Counted from the stretch's first letter, positions 1-9,311 are shown. The stretch: 52,588 nt of DNA from Rhizobium sp. ASV20 (GCF_016429015.1 NZ_JAELTU010000033.1:1-52588); one strand, 5' to 3'. A program made the numbers and translations. Notes: generated by a model from the sequence alone, not told the origin.

Positions 1-59
1 CGCCAGCGGGCAATCTTGCGTCGTTCATCCAGATCGATGTGGGAGTAGGTGCGTTCCAT
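1..59 (-). CDS. IS30-family transposase, N-terminal fragment (runs off the window edge)
   Basis: Reading leftward from an ATG at 59, the first 19 or so residues are MERTYSHIDLDERRKIARW, after which the gene leaves the window. This opening (a His-x-x-Leu/Asp-x-x-Glu-Arg-Arg stretch before a helix-turn-helix) is the start I associate with IS30-family transposases of rhizobia. An AAGGAAG ribosome binding site lies just upstream (about 66-72). Only the N terminus is visible, so neither intactness nor the DDE catalytic domain can be judged. The end of the element should lie within the next 100 bases or so, but I could not identify the inverted repeat. Confidence 0.6.
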   Translation of the reverse strand, partial: MERTYSHIDLDERRKIARW

Positions 60-265
60 TGCGTCTTCCTTGCGAGTGACAACCCATTGGTATCATTTGC
101 AAGTCGCACTTCATCCTTGAACCCACCACGCAACATGAAAATATCAGATAAGGTTTGTTATGGAACTGAATTGGATGTGGTCAGCAAGCCGATTGTACAA
201 CCGCATTGGCGTTTGCCGCGGAAAATCATTACAGTGCAACGGGATTGTCCGAGTTGGAGTGTCCG

Positions 266-529
266 ATGAAGCGTCTGATATTGACAATATCGCTGAGCGC
301 AATTCTGGCGTCGTGTCAGACTGGCGGGGCTGCGCTGAAACCCATTCCAGGCAGTATCACCTATGGTGGGCAGCCGTCACAGCGTCTGCTGAAATCACCC
401 ATTGGCAGTTTGCTTCCCCATGACTTTACTGATCAATGGGGCGAGCGAGTTCGAGAGACGTATATATTGCAACCGGACAGGAGCCTGAAACTGGTAGATC
501 GAGTTTATCTGGATGATCCGCCTAACTGA
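266..529 (+). CDS. Small predicted lipoprotein, function unknown
   Basis: This 87-residue protein begins with a basic residue pair and a hydrophobic stretch that ends in a lipobox, LASC, with Cys17 as the predicted lipidated residue. It should therefore be exported and anchored to a membrane. The frame is open further upstream (from 206), but the upstream codons would put charged sequence ahead of the signal peptide, so the ATG at 266 is preferred. The rest of the protein has no domain I recognise. It stands alone between an insertion sequence end and a gene-poor stretch, and no partner can be proposed. Confidence 0.5.
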   Translation: MKRLILTISLSAILASCQTGGAALKPIPGSITYGGQPSQRLLKSPIGSLLPHDFTDQWGERVRETYILQPDRSLKLVDRVYLDDPPN

Positions 530-1352
530 TTGGCGCTTGTAGATTTCAGAACCCGAGTGGCTACCTTGTGACTGATTAGTCGTCATCCGTCGCGCTTCTG
601 CGTAAAATTTCGCACAGCCATTCCATTCACCCGCTCGTCAGGCGACTTACTTCGCGCGACAGAGTGATCGCCCGCGCGTAATCCCACGGACTTAAAGATC
701 CCTTGGCCGTCGACCGTGTTCAAGTCTGCGCCTCGATAAGCAGATTGACGTCAGGCTCCTGTCGGGGGCCGGTCTCCATTATTGTATCCTGCTATGCCCT
801 GCCAGCGCGAACAGGCAACGCATTGGAACAAAATTTCAGGAAATGGGGTCAAAAATAGATAGCGAAAACGCGATCCGGCCCTTTGGGTAGTTTGATCCGG
901 GAGATGCTTCCTAATGTCCAGCGAAAAGCCCGCATTTCTGGTCCATCAATCCGATTCTTGACTCCGGTTTTACACCGATCCGGCGTATGCTGCCGTCGCA
1001 AATGTCGGTGATCCTTATCGCCCGAAGGCGAAATCTCTTGTGTTTGCCCGCGCCCGGCATGGCAGGCTTAGCCCTAAACCAAGAAACGAACTGAACCGGA
1101 TAACATCTTCAGGGATATGCGATTGAAAGGATCGGAACGCGCCACGTCAGACATGCATTGCCACGTCCGACGAAACTGCATACCCTGGGCATCGACGAAA
1201 ATCTCATCAGCGCGACAGGTTATCTCGTCACGGCAGCATATAACCTTACGGCGTACGGCGGGTGCAAGCCCGGGCCCTGTCGAATGAGAGAAAAGAAGCC
1301 GGCGTGACCGCTTTGAAGCTCTCGAAGCGGTTCAGTATCCTAAACCAAGTGG
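530..1352. other. Gene-poor stretch with a possible decayed reading frame
   Basis: No convincing gene is seen in about 820 bases. From an ATG at 914 a frame runs 15 codons to a TGA (959-961), and the same frame then continues open for 54 codons to a stop at 1124-1126, with a reasonably protein-like composition (FYTDPAYAAV, GDPYRPKAK). This could be a gene broken by a nonsense change, but no family was recognised. The position next to an insertion sequence fits sequence decay. No RNA gene was recognised. Confidence 0.3.
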
Positions 1353-1361
1353 GTGACAGCC

Positions 1362-1574
1362 ATGGATGTCGACAAAGCAATTGCGGTAGTGACCGCTTCC
1401 GGTATTGAGCTGACGGATCGGCGCCGCACCGATCGCGGCGATGGCTGGTCTCTCAGCTTCTCGAACGGAGCGGAGCTCGAAATAGACGATATCGGCAGTG
1501 TGAAGGTATCCGGCAAGGGCGCTGAAGCCGTTGTCGCTTTGCTCGATTTGCCGGCCACGCGGAAGCATAAGTAA
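1362..1574 (+). CDS. Small hypothetical protein, 70 residues
   Basis: The frame is open from 1353, and two ATG codons (1353 and 1362) could start it; the second gives MDVDKAIAVV and looks more natural. The protein is acidic with alternating hydrophobic and charged residues, suggesting a small folded cytoplasmic domain of helix and strands. No signal peptide, cysteine pair or DNA-binding motif is visible. It ends 22 bases before the convergent end of the cytochrome peroxidase gene. I do not recognise a family. No strong ribosome binding site is seen, so the call is moderate. Confidence 0.4.
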   Translation: MDVDKAIAVVTASGIELTDRRRTDRGDGWSLSFSNGAELEIDDIGSVKVSGKGAEAVVALLDLPATRKHK

Positions 1575-1595
1575 GGCAAGCAAGCGCTTCGCTCT

Positions 1596-2846
1596 TCACT
1601 TTGGCGGTTCATAACCATCGGTGAGTGTGCCGAGAAATGCGACGACATCATCGATCTCGGCGGGAGATAGTGCCGGTTCATCGCCCGCCTTGCGATCGAA
1701 GGGAGGATCGGTGTTGATGTTTGCTTTCGCCTCCTCGGGAAGATCGTCATACTTGTCGACGCTTCCATCCGGTTTCCGCGAGTACCATCGCTCCGGATGG
1801 GTCTCCCGCTCGACATAAAAGCGCACGGCATCTTGCAGCGAGTGAATGTCGCCATTGTGGAAGAAAACCTTGCGTAAGGCGACGTTGCGCAACGTTGGCG
1901 TGCGGAAAAGTCCGCAATAGTCCTGGCGCCCGACAAAGTCGGTACGCAAAGGACCGCATAGGCCGAGGTCATGGAATGCCGGATCCTTGTTGGCGGGAAT
2001 GTCACGATTGCGTGGGACGCCGATGGCGATCAACCCATAGTCGGTAAACTGCGGCGGCGTGCCGTCATTTCCGCGCTCACTGATATGGCAGGAGGCGCAG
2101 TTCCCCTTCTCAGGTGCGTTGAACAGTTCCAGACCCCTCGCCTCCTGCGGAGTGAGCACGGCGTTGCCGGCCAGCACCGCGTCATATTTGCTCGAGTAGG
2201 GATAGAAGGTGCGATAATCCTGCTGAAAGACTTCCAGCGCCTTAAGCGCGGTGCGAAAGGCGATTGCCGGATCCTTACGCGCGTTCGGGCCGGCAATGTC
2301 GGCGATCGCGTTGCCATAGCCGGCTGCGAGCACATGGCGTCCTACCTCGGCTTCGCTTTTATTACCCATCTCGAAATCGGAGAGCAGCGGGATCTTTGCC
2401 TGCTCACGACCGCGATCGACGCGGCCATCCCAGGTGAGGCCGCCTGTGGGACCATTGTCTATGCTTTCGTCGGCCTCGTCTTCGGATTCGAAGAAGTGTT
2501 CGGTGAAGGATGGGACGACCTGCAGATATTTGAGCGAGGGCACCGCTCTCAGTCCGGGCCGTTGCAGGTCGCCGCCGCCGAGCTGTACCGCAAGATCATT
2601 AGCCGGCGCAAAACCATGGCTGGGATCGTGACATGAGGAACAGGCCATCTTGCCTGAAGCCGATAGGGAGGGGTCGAAAAAGAGGGCCTTCCCAAGCGCC
2701 GCCAAAGCCATGGACTGCTGCCGCACCTCCGAGCGCGACAGAGCCTGACCCGTGTCGGCGGATGTCAGGAGCAGCAGGAATGTGACGACAGCTCCCGACC
2801 CGAGCCATAACCGTCTGCGCAATTTCGCTTGTATCGCTATGGTCAC
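1596..2846 (-). CDS. Di-heme cytochrome c peroxidase (CCP/MauG family)
   Basis: This 416-residue exported protein has an N-terminal hydrophobic segment (about 13-30) and two covalent heme sites, C69-S-S-C72-H73 and C250-A-S-C253-H254, spaced as in bacterial cytochrome c peroxidases and MauG. The family hallmark TPTLRNVAL is at about 316-324, followed by FFHNG. Classical members reduce hydrogen peroxide in the periplasm using electrons from small cytochromes or cupredoxins; MauG-like members modify protein side chains instead. The sequence alone does not decide between them, since the axial ligand of the second heme was not assigned. It diverges from the phosphoesterase at 2999, with 152 bases between the start codons, so shared control is plausible. 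Confidence 0.85.
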   Translation of the reverse strand: MTIAIQAKLRRRLWLGSGAVVTFLLLLTSADTGQALSRSEVRQQSMALAALGKALFFDPSLSASGKMACSSCHDPSHGFAPANDLAVQLGGGDLQRPGLRAVPSLKYLQVVPSFTEHFFESEDEADESIDNGPTGGLTWDGRVDRGREQAKIPLLSDFEMGNKSEAEVGRHVLAAGYGNAIADIAGPNARKDPAIAFRTALKALEVFQQDYRTFYPYSSKYDAVLAGNAVLTPQEARGLELFNAPEKGNCASCHISERGNDGTPPQFTDYGLIAIGVPRNRDIPANKDPAFHDLGLCGPLRTDFVGRQDYCGLFRTPTLRNVALRKVFFHNGDIHSLQDAVRFYVERETHPERWYSRKPDGSVDKYDDLPEEAKANINTDPPFDRKAGDEPALSPAEIDDVVAFLGTLTDGYEPPK

Positions 2847-2914
2847 ATCCCCTCGCTACAATGTCGTATCTCGCTCCGAAACATCGGTAGCCGCATTTTA
2901 GAATCATTTCAATT

Positions 2915-2926
2915 AACGCTTGCGTT
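2915..2926. promoter_or_regulatory. Short inverted repeat between divergent genes (possible operator)
   Basis: AACGC-TT-GCGTT is a perfect five-base inverted repeat about 70 bases from each of the two divergent start codons (2846 and 2999). Its position suits an operator, but the arms are short enough to occur by chance. Confidence 0.2.
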
Positions 2927-2998
2927 GCCTAATGGCGCCGATAAGCTGCCTTATTGAGGTGGAGGCGCATCCACCGACATCCTGGGAGGAAGGTTCAA

Positions 2999-4570
2999 AT
3001 GAAGTCGATCACTGCTACGGCCGCCTTTGCGTTAAGTCTTTCCGTGGCCGCTGTTGGCCCTGCCTTTGCCGGCACTTCCGGCACAAAGACGGCACCAGCG
3101 GGAAGTGCCGCCAGCGATCTGAAATTGATTGACACCGTCGTAGTGATTTATGCGGAAAACCGAAGCTTCGACAATCTCTATGGCAGCTTCCCGGGTGCGA
3201 ACGGCCTTTCGAAAGCACCAGTAAGCGCGCGCACGCAGCGCGACCGTGATGGCAAACCCTTCCGCGAACTGCCGCCGATCTGGGAAGGACTAACCGCCAA
3301 AGGCGTCACGCCACCGATAACGCAGGCGGAGACCGAGCATCTTCCCAATCGGCCGTTCCATGCGGACGACCCCAAGGGGTTCAATCTCACCCTCAACGCG
3401 ATCACGCGCGATCTCTGGCACCGCTATTATCAGAACCAGATGCAGATCGACGGTGGACGCAATGACAAATTCGTCGCCTACGCGGATTCGGGTGCACTCA
3501 CGATGAGCCTCTGGGACGGCTCGAAGACGGCGATGTGGAAGGTCGCCCAGAAATACGTATTGGCCGACAATTTCTTCATGGGCGCTTTCGGCGGTTCCTT
3601 CTTCAATCACCAATGGCTGATCTGCGCCTGCGCGCCCTATTATCCCAACGCCGATACCAGTGCCGCCAAACCTTCCATCGCCGTCGTGGAGCCGGATGGG
3701 GTAACGCTCAAGGCTGCACCCAACTCGCCGAAATCGGCGGTCGACGGCGTGCCGAAGTTCGTCGGAGACGGCAATCTCACTCCCGACTTCTACGCCGTCA
3801 ACACGATGCAGCCGCCCTATCAGCCTAGCGGCAACGGCCCGGCAGCGGGCGGCGACAAAGCACTCGCAGACCCGAGCAAGCCGACAACCTTGCCGCCGCA
3901 GACGGAGCCCACTATCGGCGACATGCTCAGCCTGAAGCATGTGACATGGGCGTGGTATGGCGGCGGATGGAAGGATGTGCTCGACAACGGCAACAAGGAG
4001 CCCGTGCCCAACCTTCAATATCACCACCAGCCATTCAACTATTATGCCAACTTCGCTCCCGGCACTCCTGCCCGGGCAGAACACCTGAGGGACGGCGGTC
4101 TGGCTGGCGCCGAGTTCATCAAGGCAATCGACGCCGGCACACTGCCGCAGGTCTCGTTCTACAAGCCGCAGGGCAACCTCAACGAACACTCGGGCTATGC
4201 AGATGTCCAGGCAGGCGACGCTCACATCGCCGATCTGATTGCACACCTCGAAAAGAGCCCGCAATGGCAGCATATGCTGGTCGTCGTCACCTATGACGAG
4301 AACGGCGGCCTTTGGGACCATGTCGCGCCGCCGAAGGGCGATCGCTGGGGACCAGGTTCGCGCATACCGGCGATTATCGTCTCGCCCTATGCGCGGCACG
4401 GCTATGTCGATCATACGCCGATGGACACGACCTCGATCCTGCGTTTCATCACACATCGCTTTGAGCTGCCGACTCTCCATGGCATCACGGTCCGCGACAC
4501 AGCCGTTGCTGCACATAAGCAGAAGCCGCTCGGTGATCTGACCAGCGCCCTCGTCCTCAAGGACAAGTGA
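2999..4570 (+). CDS. Secreted phosphoesterase/acid phosphatase (AcpA, phospholipase C-like superfamily)
   Basis: The protein has 523 residues from the ATG at 2999, which is preceded by an excellent GGAGGAAGG site; the longer open frame from 2954 lacks this. A signal peptide ends at about AFA-24. ENRSFDN at 53-59 is the metal and nucleophile region typical of the phosphoesterase family that includes Francisella AcpA and bacterial phospholipase C. A second metal region, TYDENGGLWDHV, lies near the C terminus. It probably hydrolyses phosphomonoesters or phospholipid head groups in the periplasm or outside the cell, releasing phosphate. The substrate is not determined. It diverges from a cytochrome c peroxidase and ends in a strong terminator. 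Confidence 0.85.
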   Translation: MKSITATAAFALSLSVAAVGPAFAGTSGTKTAPAGSAASDLKLIDTVVVIYAENRSFDNLYGSFPGANGLSKAPVSARTQRDRDGKPFRELPPIWEGLTAKGVTPPITQAETEHLPNRPFHADDPKGFNLTLNAITRDLWHRYYQNQMQIDGGRNDKFVAYADSGALTMSLWDGSKTAMWKVAQKYVLADNFFMGAFGGSFFNHQWLICACAPYYPNADTSAAKPSIAVVEPDGVTLKAAPNSPKSAVDGVPKFVGDGNLTPDFYAVNTMQPPYQPSGNGPAAGGDKALADPSKPTTLPPQTEPTIGDMLSLKHVTWAWYGGGWKDVLDNGNKEPVPNLQYHHQPFNYYANFAPGTPARAEHLRDGGLAGAEFIKAIDAGTLPQVSFYKPQGNLNEHSGYADVQAGDAHIADLIAHLEKSPQWQHMLVVVTYDENGGLWDHVAPPKGDRWGPGSRIPAIIVSPYARHGYVDHTPMDTTSILRFITHRFELPTLHGITVRDTAVAAHKQKPLGDLTSALVLKDK

Positions 4571-4605
4571 CGCCGGAAGACCGAGACAAAGTCCGCTTAA
4601 CATAG

Positions 4606-4645
4606 GCGGCGGAAGCAGCATGAGCAGGCTGCTTCCGCCGCTTTT
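4606..4645 (+). terminator. Rho-independent terminator after the phosphoesterase
   Basis: A perfect 13-bp stem (4606-4618 with 4629-4641), rich in G and C, encloses a 10-base loop and is followed by TTTT. It begins 36 bases after the phosphoesterase stop codon. Confidence 0.85.
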
Positions 4646-5057
4646 CCCTGTGGTGTCGGGAGCAGCGGCGTGAGTGCGGCATCACTGGTTGAACGGTCAT
4701 GACCTTGAGAATTTTCGCACCGATTCGCTAACGTCAGCCCCTGCCCTTCATCGGCCATCCCTTCGGCATGATCCGGAGGCCGCTCGTACGCAAGGTGGTT
4801 GCCAATATTTTGATCTCGCCGTGGCTATCGCGAAGATCTGCTCCGATCCGCGTGCAAGCTGCCGCCGCAATAAATGCGCCGGCCTGGCGTTCCCGTGGCA
4901 AGTTTTTACCCACGGGCAATTTTAGGGAAATCCAACGACCATATCCGCGCGATTGAAGAGAGGTCTAACTATCGAGAGTTGATCGCCGGACACGGATTGG
5001 CGGACGCCCTTGCCTCGAAGCAGGAAAATAAGCGCTTGCAAAAATATTCTCCTGTGA
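4646..5057. other. Non-coding stretch upstream of the LacI-type regulator
   Basis: About 410 bases with no supportable gene on either strand. Reading frames here are short and lack ribosome binding sites. It presumably contains the promoter of the purine operon; no riboswitch was recognised. Confidence 0.4.
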
Positions 5058-5069
5058 TTAATCGTTTAA
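5058..5069. promoter_or_regulatory. Candidate LacI-family operator
   Basis: TTAATCGTTTAA has the central CG and A/T-rich arms typical of LacI-family operators; five of six positions are symmetric. It lies 27 bases ahead of the regulator's start codon, a position suited to autoregulation and control of the linked adenine genes. Binding is inferred. Confidence 0.45.
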
Positions 5070-5095
5070 CCATAGGAGATCGAGACCAGTCCGGA

Positions 5096-6094
5096 ATGAG
5101 CGAAACGCGCCCTTCTTCCATTCGTGAAATTGCTGACAGGCTGGCTGTGTCCACCGCAACCGTCTCGAATGCCCTGCGCGGCAAGGGGCGTGTTTCTCCG
5201 GCGCTTATCGAGCAGATCAGAGCGGAGGCAGATAGACTGGGCTATGTGCCCGATCATACGGCGCGCGCGCTGCGCACCGGCAAGAGCAATACGGTCGGCT
5301 TGCTCGTTCCGAACATCGGACAACCTTTGTTTCCTGCCTTTGCCCAGGCCATTGAGCGGGCTGCCAAACAGCGTGGCCTTGCCGTTCTTATCGGCGATAG
5401 TCAGGGTGACCCACGGCAGCAGGACTTCGAGATCAGAAACATGATCGCCCGCGGCGTCGACGCACTGATCGTCATCCCGACGCGCGGTACCACAGTCATG
5501 CCGGAGAGCGTTGCTGTTCCCGTTGCCGTCATCGATAGCGCGGCCACTATCGGGAATGTTGCTGCGAGCGACCACCGCGAAGGCGGCCGTAAGATTGCCC
5601 AGCATTTGCTTGCTCTTGGTCACGACAGGTTGCTTGTGCTTGCCGGCCCGGAGAATTCGTTGGTGGCGAGCGAGCGTGTTGGAGGAATGTGCGAAATCTT
5701 CCTCTCGGCTGGTATCGCGCCGACGTTGACGCATAGCGACGCGACATTCGAGGCGGGAAGCATCCTCGGTCGTGAGCTTGACCTCACTCGCTTTACGGCT
5801 TGCGCCGCTGCCTATGACACACTGGCTATCGGTTTTGCGCTTGCCGTTCGGGAGCGGGGTTGCCGAATACCGGAAGATCTATCGCTTACGGGTTTCGATG
5901 ACCTGATGTGGGCGCAGATCATTTCGCCGCCGCTGACGACAGTTCGTCAGGATCTTGAGGCAGTTGCTGTGCACGCCCTCTCCTTCGTCGCCGGCGAAAC
6001 CGACATCAGCAGAATTTTCCCGATAGAACTCGTTGTCAGGCAATCCACCGCGCGGCCATCGGCCGTCGCCCAGGGAGACACAAATGCCGAATGA
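5096..6094 (+). CDS. LacI/PurR-family transcriptional regulator of the adenine operon
   Basis: This 332-residue protein starts at the ATG at 5096, giving MSETRPSSIREIADRLAVS. The N-terminal helix-turn-helix (residues about 8-30) with VSTATVSNALRGKGRVS is standard for the LacI family. The remainder is the periplasmic-binding-protein-like effector domain (NTVGLLVPNIGQPLFPAFAQ). The frame extends upstream to 4874, but that would displace the DNA-binding head from its normal N-terminal position. The stop overlaps the adenine deaminase start by 11 bases, so the two are probably co-translated. A role as a purine-responsive repressor is inferred from context; the effector is unknown. Confidence 0.9.
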   Translation: MSETRPSSIREIADRLAVSTATVSNALRGKGRVSPALIEQIRAEADRLGYVPDHTARALRTGKSNTVGLLVPNIGQPLFPAFAQAIERAAKQRGLAVLIGDSQGDPRQQDFEIRNMIARGVDALIVIPTRGTTVMPESVAVPVAVIDSAATIGNVAASDHREGGRKIAQHLLALGHDRLLVLAGPENSLVASERVGGMCEIFLSAGIAPTLTHSDATFEAGSILGRELDLTRFTACAAAYDTLAIGFALAVRERGCRIPEDLSLTGFDDLMWAQIISPPLTTVRQDLEAVAVHALSFVAGETDISRIFPIELVVRQSTARPSAVAQGDTNAE

Positions 6095-7865
6095 ACCTCA
6101 TGACCTCCATGCATCCGATCTTCGCGATCGCGCCGTGCGGGCCGCCCTCGGGCAGGAACCATTCGATGTCCTGATCGTCGGCGGCACGATCGTCGATGTC
6201 GCGACCTCGGAGATGCGGCTGGCGGATATCGGCCTTGTCGGTCCGCTGATCGCGAGCGTGCATGCCGCAGCCAGCAGGACCGATGCGAGGCAGACTATGC
6301 ATGCCTCGGGACATTTCATTGCGCCGGGATTTATCGATACGCACATGCATGTCGAAAGCTCCATGGTAACGCCGAGGCGATATGCCGAGACTGTTGTCCC
6401 GCAGGGCACGACAACGGTGTGCTGGGATCCTCATGAAGTCGGCAATGTCGCCGGTCTCGATGGCATTCGGTGGGCGTTGGAAGAAACGAAACAGTTGCCG
6501 TTGCGCTTTCTGACCTTGGCGCCGTCCTGCGTGCCCTCTGCGCCAGGACTGGAACTTGCCGGTGCAGAATTTCGGTCCGGCGAAATGGCGACCATGCTGA
6601 GCTGGCCGAACATTTCGGGCGTTGCCGAAGTGATGAACATGCGCGGCGTGCTGGAGCGAAGCGAACCGATGCGCGGGGTCGTCGAAGCGGGGCTTGCCAG
6701 CGGCAAGCGCGTGTGTGGCCATGCCCGCGGTCTCGAAGGTACGGATTTACAGGCTTTCGTCGCGGCTGGCATTCAATCGGATCATGAGATCACGTCCGGG
6801 GATGACCTCTTGGCGAAATTGCGAGCCGGCCTCACCGTCGAGTTGCGCGGCTCGCATGACTATGTGCTGCCCGGCGTGATCGAGGCATTGAAGACACTCC
6901 CGCATCTGCCGCAGACGCTGACGATCTGCACCGACGATGTCTTTCCGGATGATCTGGTGAAGGATGGCGCAATGTCCTCCGTGCTAAGACGCCTTATTGG
7001 CTACGGCATGAGGCCGATCGACGCCATTCGAGCCGCGACGCTCAATGCTGCCATGTGGCTCAACCGGTACGATCTTGGACTAATTGCTCCCGGTCGACGC
7101 GCCGATATCATCATCCTGTCCGATCTTGAAAAGATCAAGGTCGATCGCGTCTACGCATCGGGCCGTGAGGTCGCCAAGGGCGACAGGCTCTCGGAGGTGA
7201 TCCATGGCGGCGCGCGCGCGGATGCCTATCGCGACACCGTAAAGCTCGGCAGGCTGTCAGCTGCTGACTTCGATATTGCCTTGCCTGGCATGAGCGAGGC
7301 TCGCGTGAATACAGTCGTCAGCCCGCGTTTCACGAAATGGGGAGCGGCCAGCGTTACGGTAAGGGACGGCAAGCTTGTCCTGCCTGACAATATGCTCCTG
7401 ATGGCGGTCGTCCACCGTCACGGGAGAAAGGACCCCTCGCCTGTTATCGGCATTCTTGAAGACTGGGGCCATTGGCGCGGCGCGCTGGCAACGACGATAT
7501 CGCATGACAGTCACAATCTCACTGTTTTCGGCCGCAACCCGGCGGATATGGCCGCGGCTGCCAATGCCGTCATCGATGCTGGCGGCGGCATGGCAACTGC
7601 TGCAGACGGCAAAGTGACGGCTCTGCTTGCGCTGCCCGTCTGCGGGCTGTTGTCGGATGCTCCGGCGCACGAGGTTGCTGGGGACTTCGCCAAGCTGCGC
7701 TCGGCAGCGGACGCGATCGCCGACTGGATGCCGCCAATTCGTACCTTCAAGGCGGTCGTCGGTGCCAGCCTTGCCTGCAATCCCGGCCCGCACGTCACCG
7801 ACCTCGGGCTGACGGATGGCACGACCTTGGAAATCAGACCACTTCTGGCCGCAGACCAAAACTGA
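6084..7865 (+). CDS. ade: Adenine deaminase
   Basis: The 593-residue enzyme would convert adenine to hypoxanthine and ammonia in the cytoplasm, feeding purine salvage. It belongs to the amidohydrolase superfamily: the metal ligands H87-x-H89 occur in PGFIDTHMHVESSM (81-94), and DPHEVGN (115-121) follows as in bacterial Ade proteins. Length and C-terminal extension match the family. The ATG at 6084, inside the end of the regulator gene and after GGGAGA, is preferred over upstream starts. An AzgA-type purine permease follows 46 bases later, which supports adenine as substrate. Confidence 0.92.
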   Translation: MPNEPHDLHASDLRDRAVRAALGQEPFDVLIVGGTIVDVATSEMRLADIGLVGPLIASVHAAASRTDARQTMHASGHFIAPGFIDTHMHVESSMVTPRRYAETVVPQGTTTVCWDPHEVGNVAGLDGIRWALEETKQLPLRFLTLAPSCVPSAPGLELAGAEFRSGEMATMLSWPNISGVAEVMNMRGVLERSEPMRGVVEAGLASGKRVCGHARGLEGTDLQAFVAAGIQSDHEITSGDDLLAKLRAGLTVELRGSHDYVLPGVIEALKTLPHLPQTLTICTDDVFPDDLVKDGAMSSVLRRLIGYGMRPIDAIRAATLNAAMWLNRYDLGLIAPGRRADIIILSDLEKIKVDRVYASGREVAKGDRLSEVIHGGARADAYRDTVKLGRLSAADFDIALPGMSEARVNTVVSPRFTKWGAASVTVRDGKLVLPDNMLLMAVVHRHGRKDPSPVIGILEDWGHWRGALATTISHDSHNLTVFGRNPADMAAAANAVIDAGGGMATAADGKVTALLALPVCGLLSDAPAHEVAGDFAKLRSAADAIADWMPPIRTFKAVVGASLACNPGPHVTDLGLTDGTTLEIRPLLAADQN

Positions 7866-7911
7866 AGTCACTGGCTGCACGGCAATGATTGCCGACTTAG
7901 GAGATACATAC

Positions 7912-9264
7912 ATGGCCCCCGATACGAATCTTGCGCAGCCAGACGGAGCATCCGAAGCGCGGTGGAAGACCTACTTCCGCATGCGTGAACGCAATACCAA
8001 TACAAAGACAGAGGTGATTGCAGGCATCACCTCCTTCCTTGCCGCTGCCTACCTTCTCGTGGTGATTCCCTCCCTGCTTTCCGCGGCTGGTATCGATCGC
8101 GCGGCAGCGACGACGGCGACCATTCTCGTCATCATCGGTGCGACGTTGTTCATGGCGCTCTATGCCAACATGCCCTTCGTGGTGGGGCCGGGCATCGGTG
8201 GGTCGGTTCTCGTCGGCCCGACAATGGCGGCTGTGGAGCATATTCCGTGGCAGACCGGTCTTGCCATATCGTTCTGGTCGAGCGTCATTTTCGTGCTGCT
8301 GACCGTACTAGGCGTGCGCCAGGTCATCGCCCGCATGGTGCCGGCCCAGATCAAGCTCGGCTTGGGCGCCGCTATCGGATTGTTTATCGCCCTTCTCGGC
8401 TTCAAGAATGCGGGGCTCGTCGACGTCAACGCCAAGAGCCATGCGCTCATGCTCGGATCCTTCAGCTCGGGGCAGGCTATTATCGCCGTCTTCGGCATCT
8501 TCCTGGCCGTCTTCTTGCGTGGTCGGAAAGTGCCGGGACCGATCCTGTGGGCCATTCTGGGCAGCACGCTGCTCGGCATTCCGCTTGGCGTCACGAAGGT
8601 CCCGACCACATTTTTCGGCGCGCCGCACGGCATCTCCGAAATCGGTCTGCAGCTCGACTTCCTCGGCGCGCTCAAGATCCAGTACTTCCCCTATCTCTTC
8701 GCCTTCTTCGCCTCGGAATTCTTCTCGACATTGGGGACGACGCTTGCCGTCGGTGCCAAGGCCGGCCTGGTCGATGAAGCGGGCAATATGAAGGATCTGG
8801 GCAAGCCGTTCCTGGTCGACTCCATTGCCGCAACGATCAGTCCACTCCTCGGCATTCCCTCGGCCACGGCACTTGTCGAGTCCGCCACTGGCGCCGAAGT
8901 GGGCGGCCGCACCGGCCTTGCGTCCATCGCAACAGCGGCCCTGTTTGCCCTCACCCTACTCTTTACTCCTATCGCATTGATGATCCCGGCCGCAGCCACC
9001 GCGCCGGCTTTGATCCTCGTCGGCATGTCGATGTTCGGCGCTCTGAAGAAAGTCGATCTCGAGAATTTCTCGGACGGTCTATCTGCCCTGATGATGGTCT
9101 TGCTGACCCTGGTTTCGAACAGTTTCGGCACGGGGATCGCCGGAGGTCTGTTGTTCTACGTTATCGTCAAGGTCTTGTCGGGCGAAGCAAAGCAGGTGTC
9201 GATCGGCATGTATCTTCTTGCCATCCCGCTTGCCTACTATTTCTGGACCGTTGCTGCTCATTGA
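7912..9264 (+). CDS. Adenine/guanine/hypoxanthine permease (AzgA-type, NCS2-like)
   Basis: This 450-residue integral membrane protein has about 12 hydrophobic segments. The N terminus (RMRERNTNTKTEVIAGITSF) is characteristic of the AzgA branch of nucleobase permeases. The motif SLLGIPSATALVESATG corresponds to the conserved substrate-binding loop of that branch. It probably imports adenine or related bases by proton symport across the inner membrane, supplying the adenine deaminase encoded just upstream. AGGAGAT before the ATG at 7912 sets the start; the longer frame from 7816 overlaps the deaminase gene. Confidence 0.9.
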   Translation: MAPDTNLAQPDGASEARWKTYFRMRERNTNTKTEVIAGITSFLAAAYLLVVIPSLLSAAGIDRAAATTATILVIIGATLFMALYANMPFVVGPGIGGSVLVGPTMAAVEHIPWQTGLAISFWSSVIFVLLTVLGVRQVIARMVPAQIKLGLGAAIGLFIALLGFKNAGLVDVNAKSHALMLGSFSSGQAIIAVFGIFLAVFLRGRKVPGPILWAILGSTLLGIPLGVTKVPTTFFGAPHGISEIGLQLDFLGALKIQYFPYLFAFFASEFFSTLGTTLAVGAKAGLVDEAGNMKDLGKPFLVDSIAATISPLLGIPSATALVESATGAEVGGRTGLASIATAALFALTLLFTPIALMIPAAATAPALILVGMSMFGALKKVDLENFSDGLSALMMVLLTLVSNSFGTGIAGGLLFYVIVKVLSGEAKQVSIGMYLLAIPLAYYFWTVAAH

Positions 9265-9311
9265 GCCGTAGCCAGTTCGCATATTTTACGCATTAGCACC
9301 GCGTCAATGCG

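Noticed and set aside
3290..4621. A 443-codon open frame on the minus strand
   Set aside because: It lies antisense to the phosphoesterase gene, whose motifs, signal peptide and ribosome site are convincing. Its own translation shows no domain, and long antisense frames are common at this GC content.
4646..5095. Purine riboswitch ahead of the adenine operon
   Set aside because: No conserved three-way junction was seen, a LacI-type operator explains control, and purine riboswitches are not usual in this lineage.
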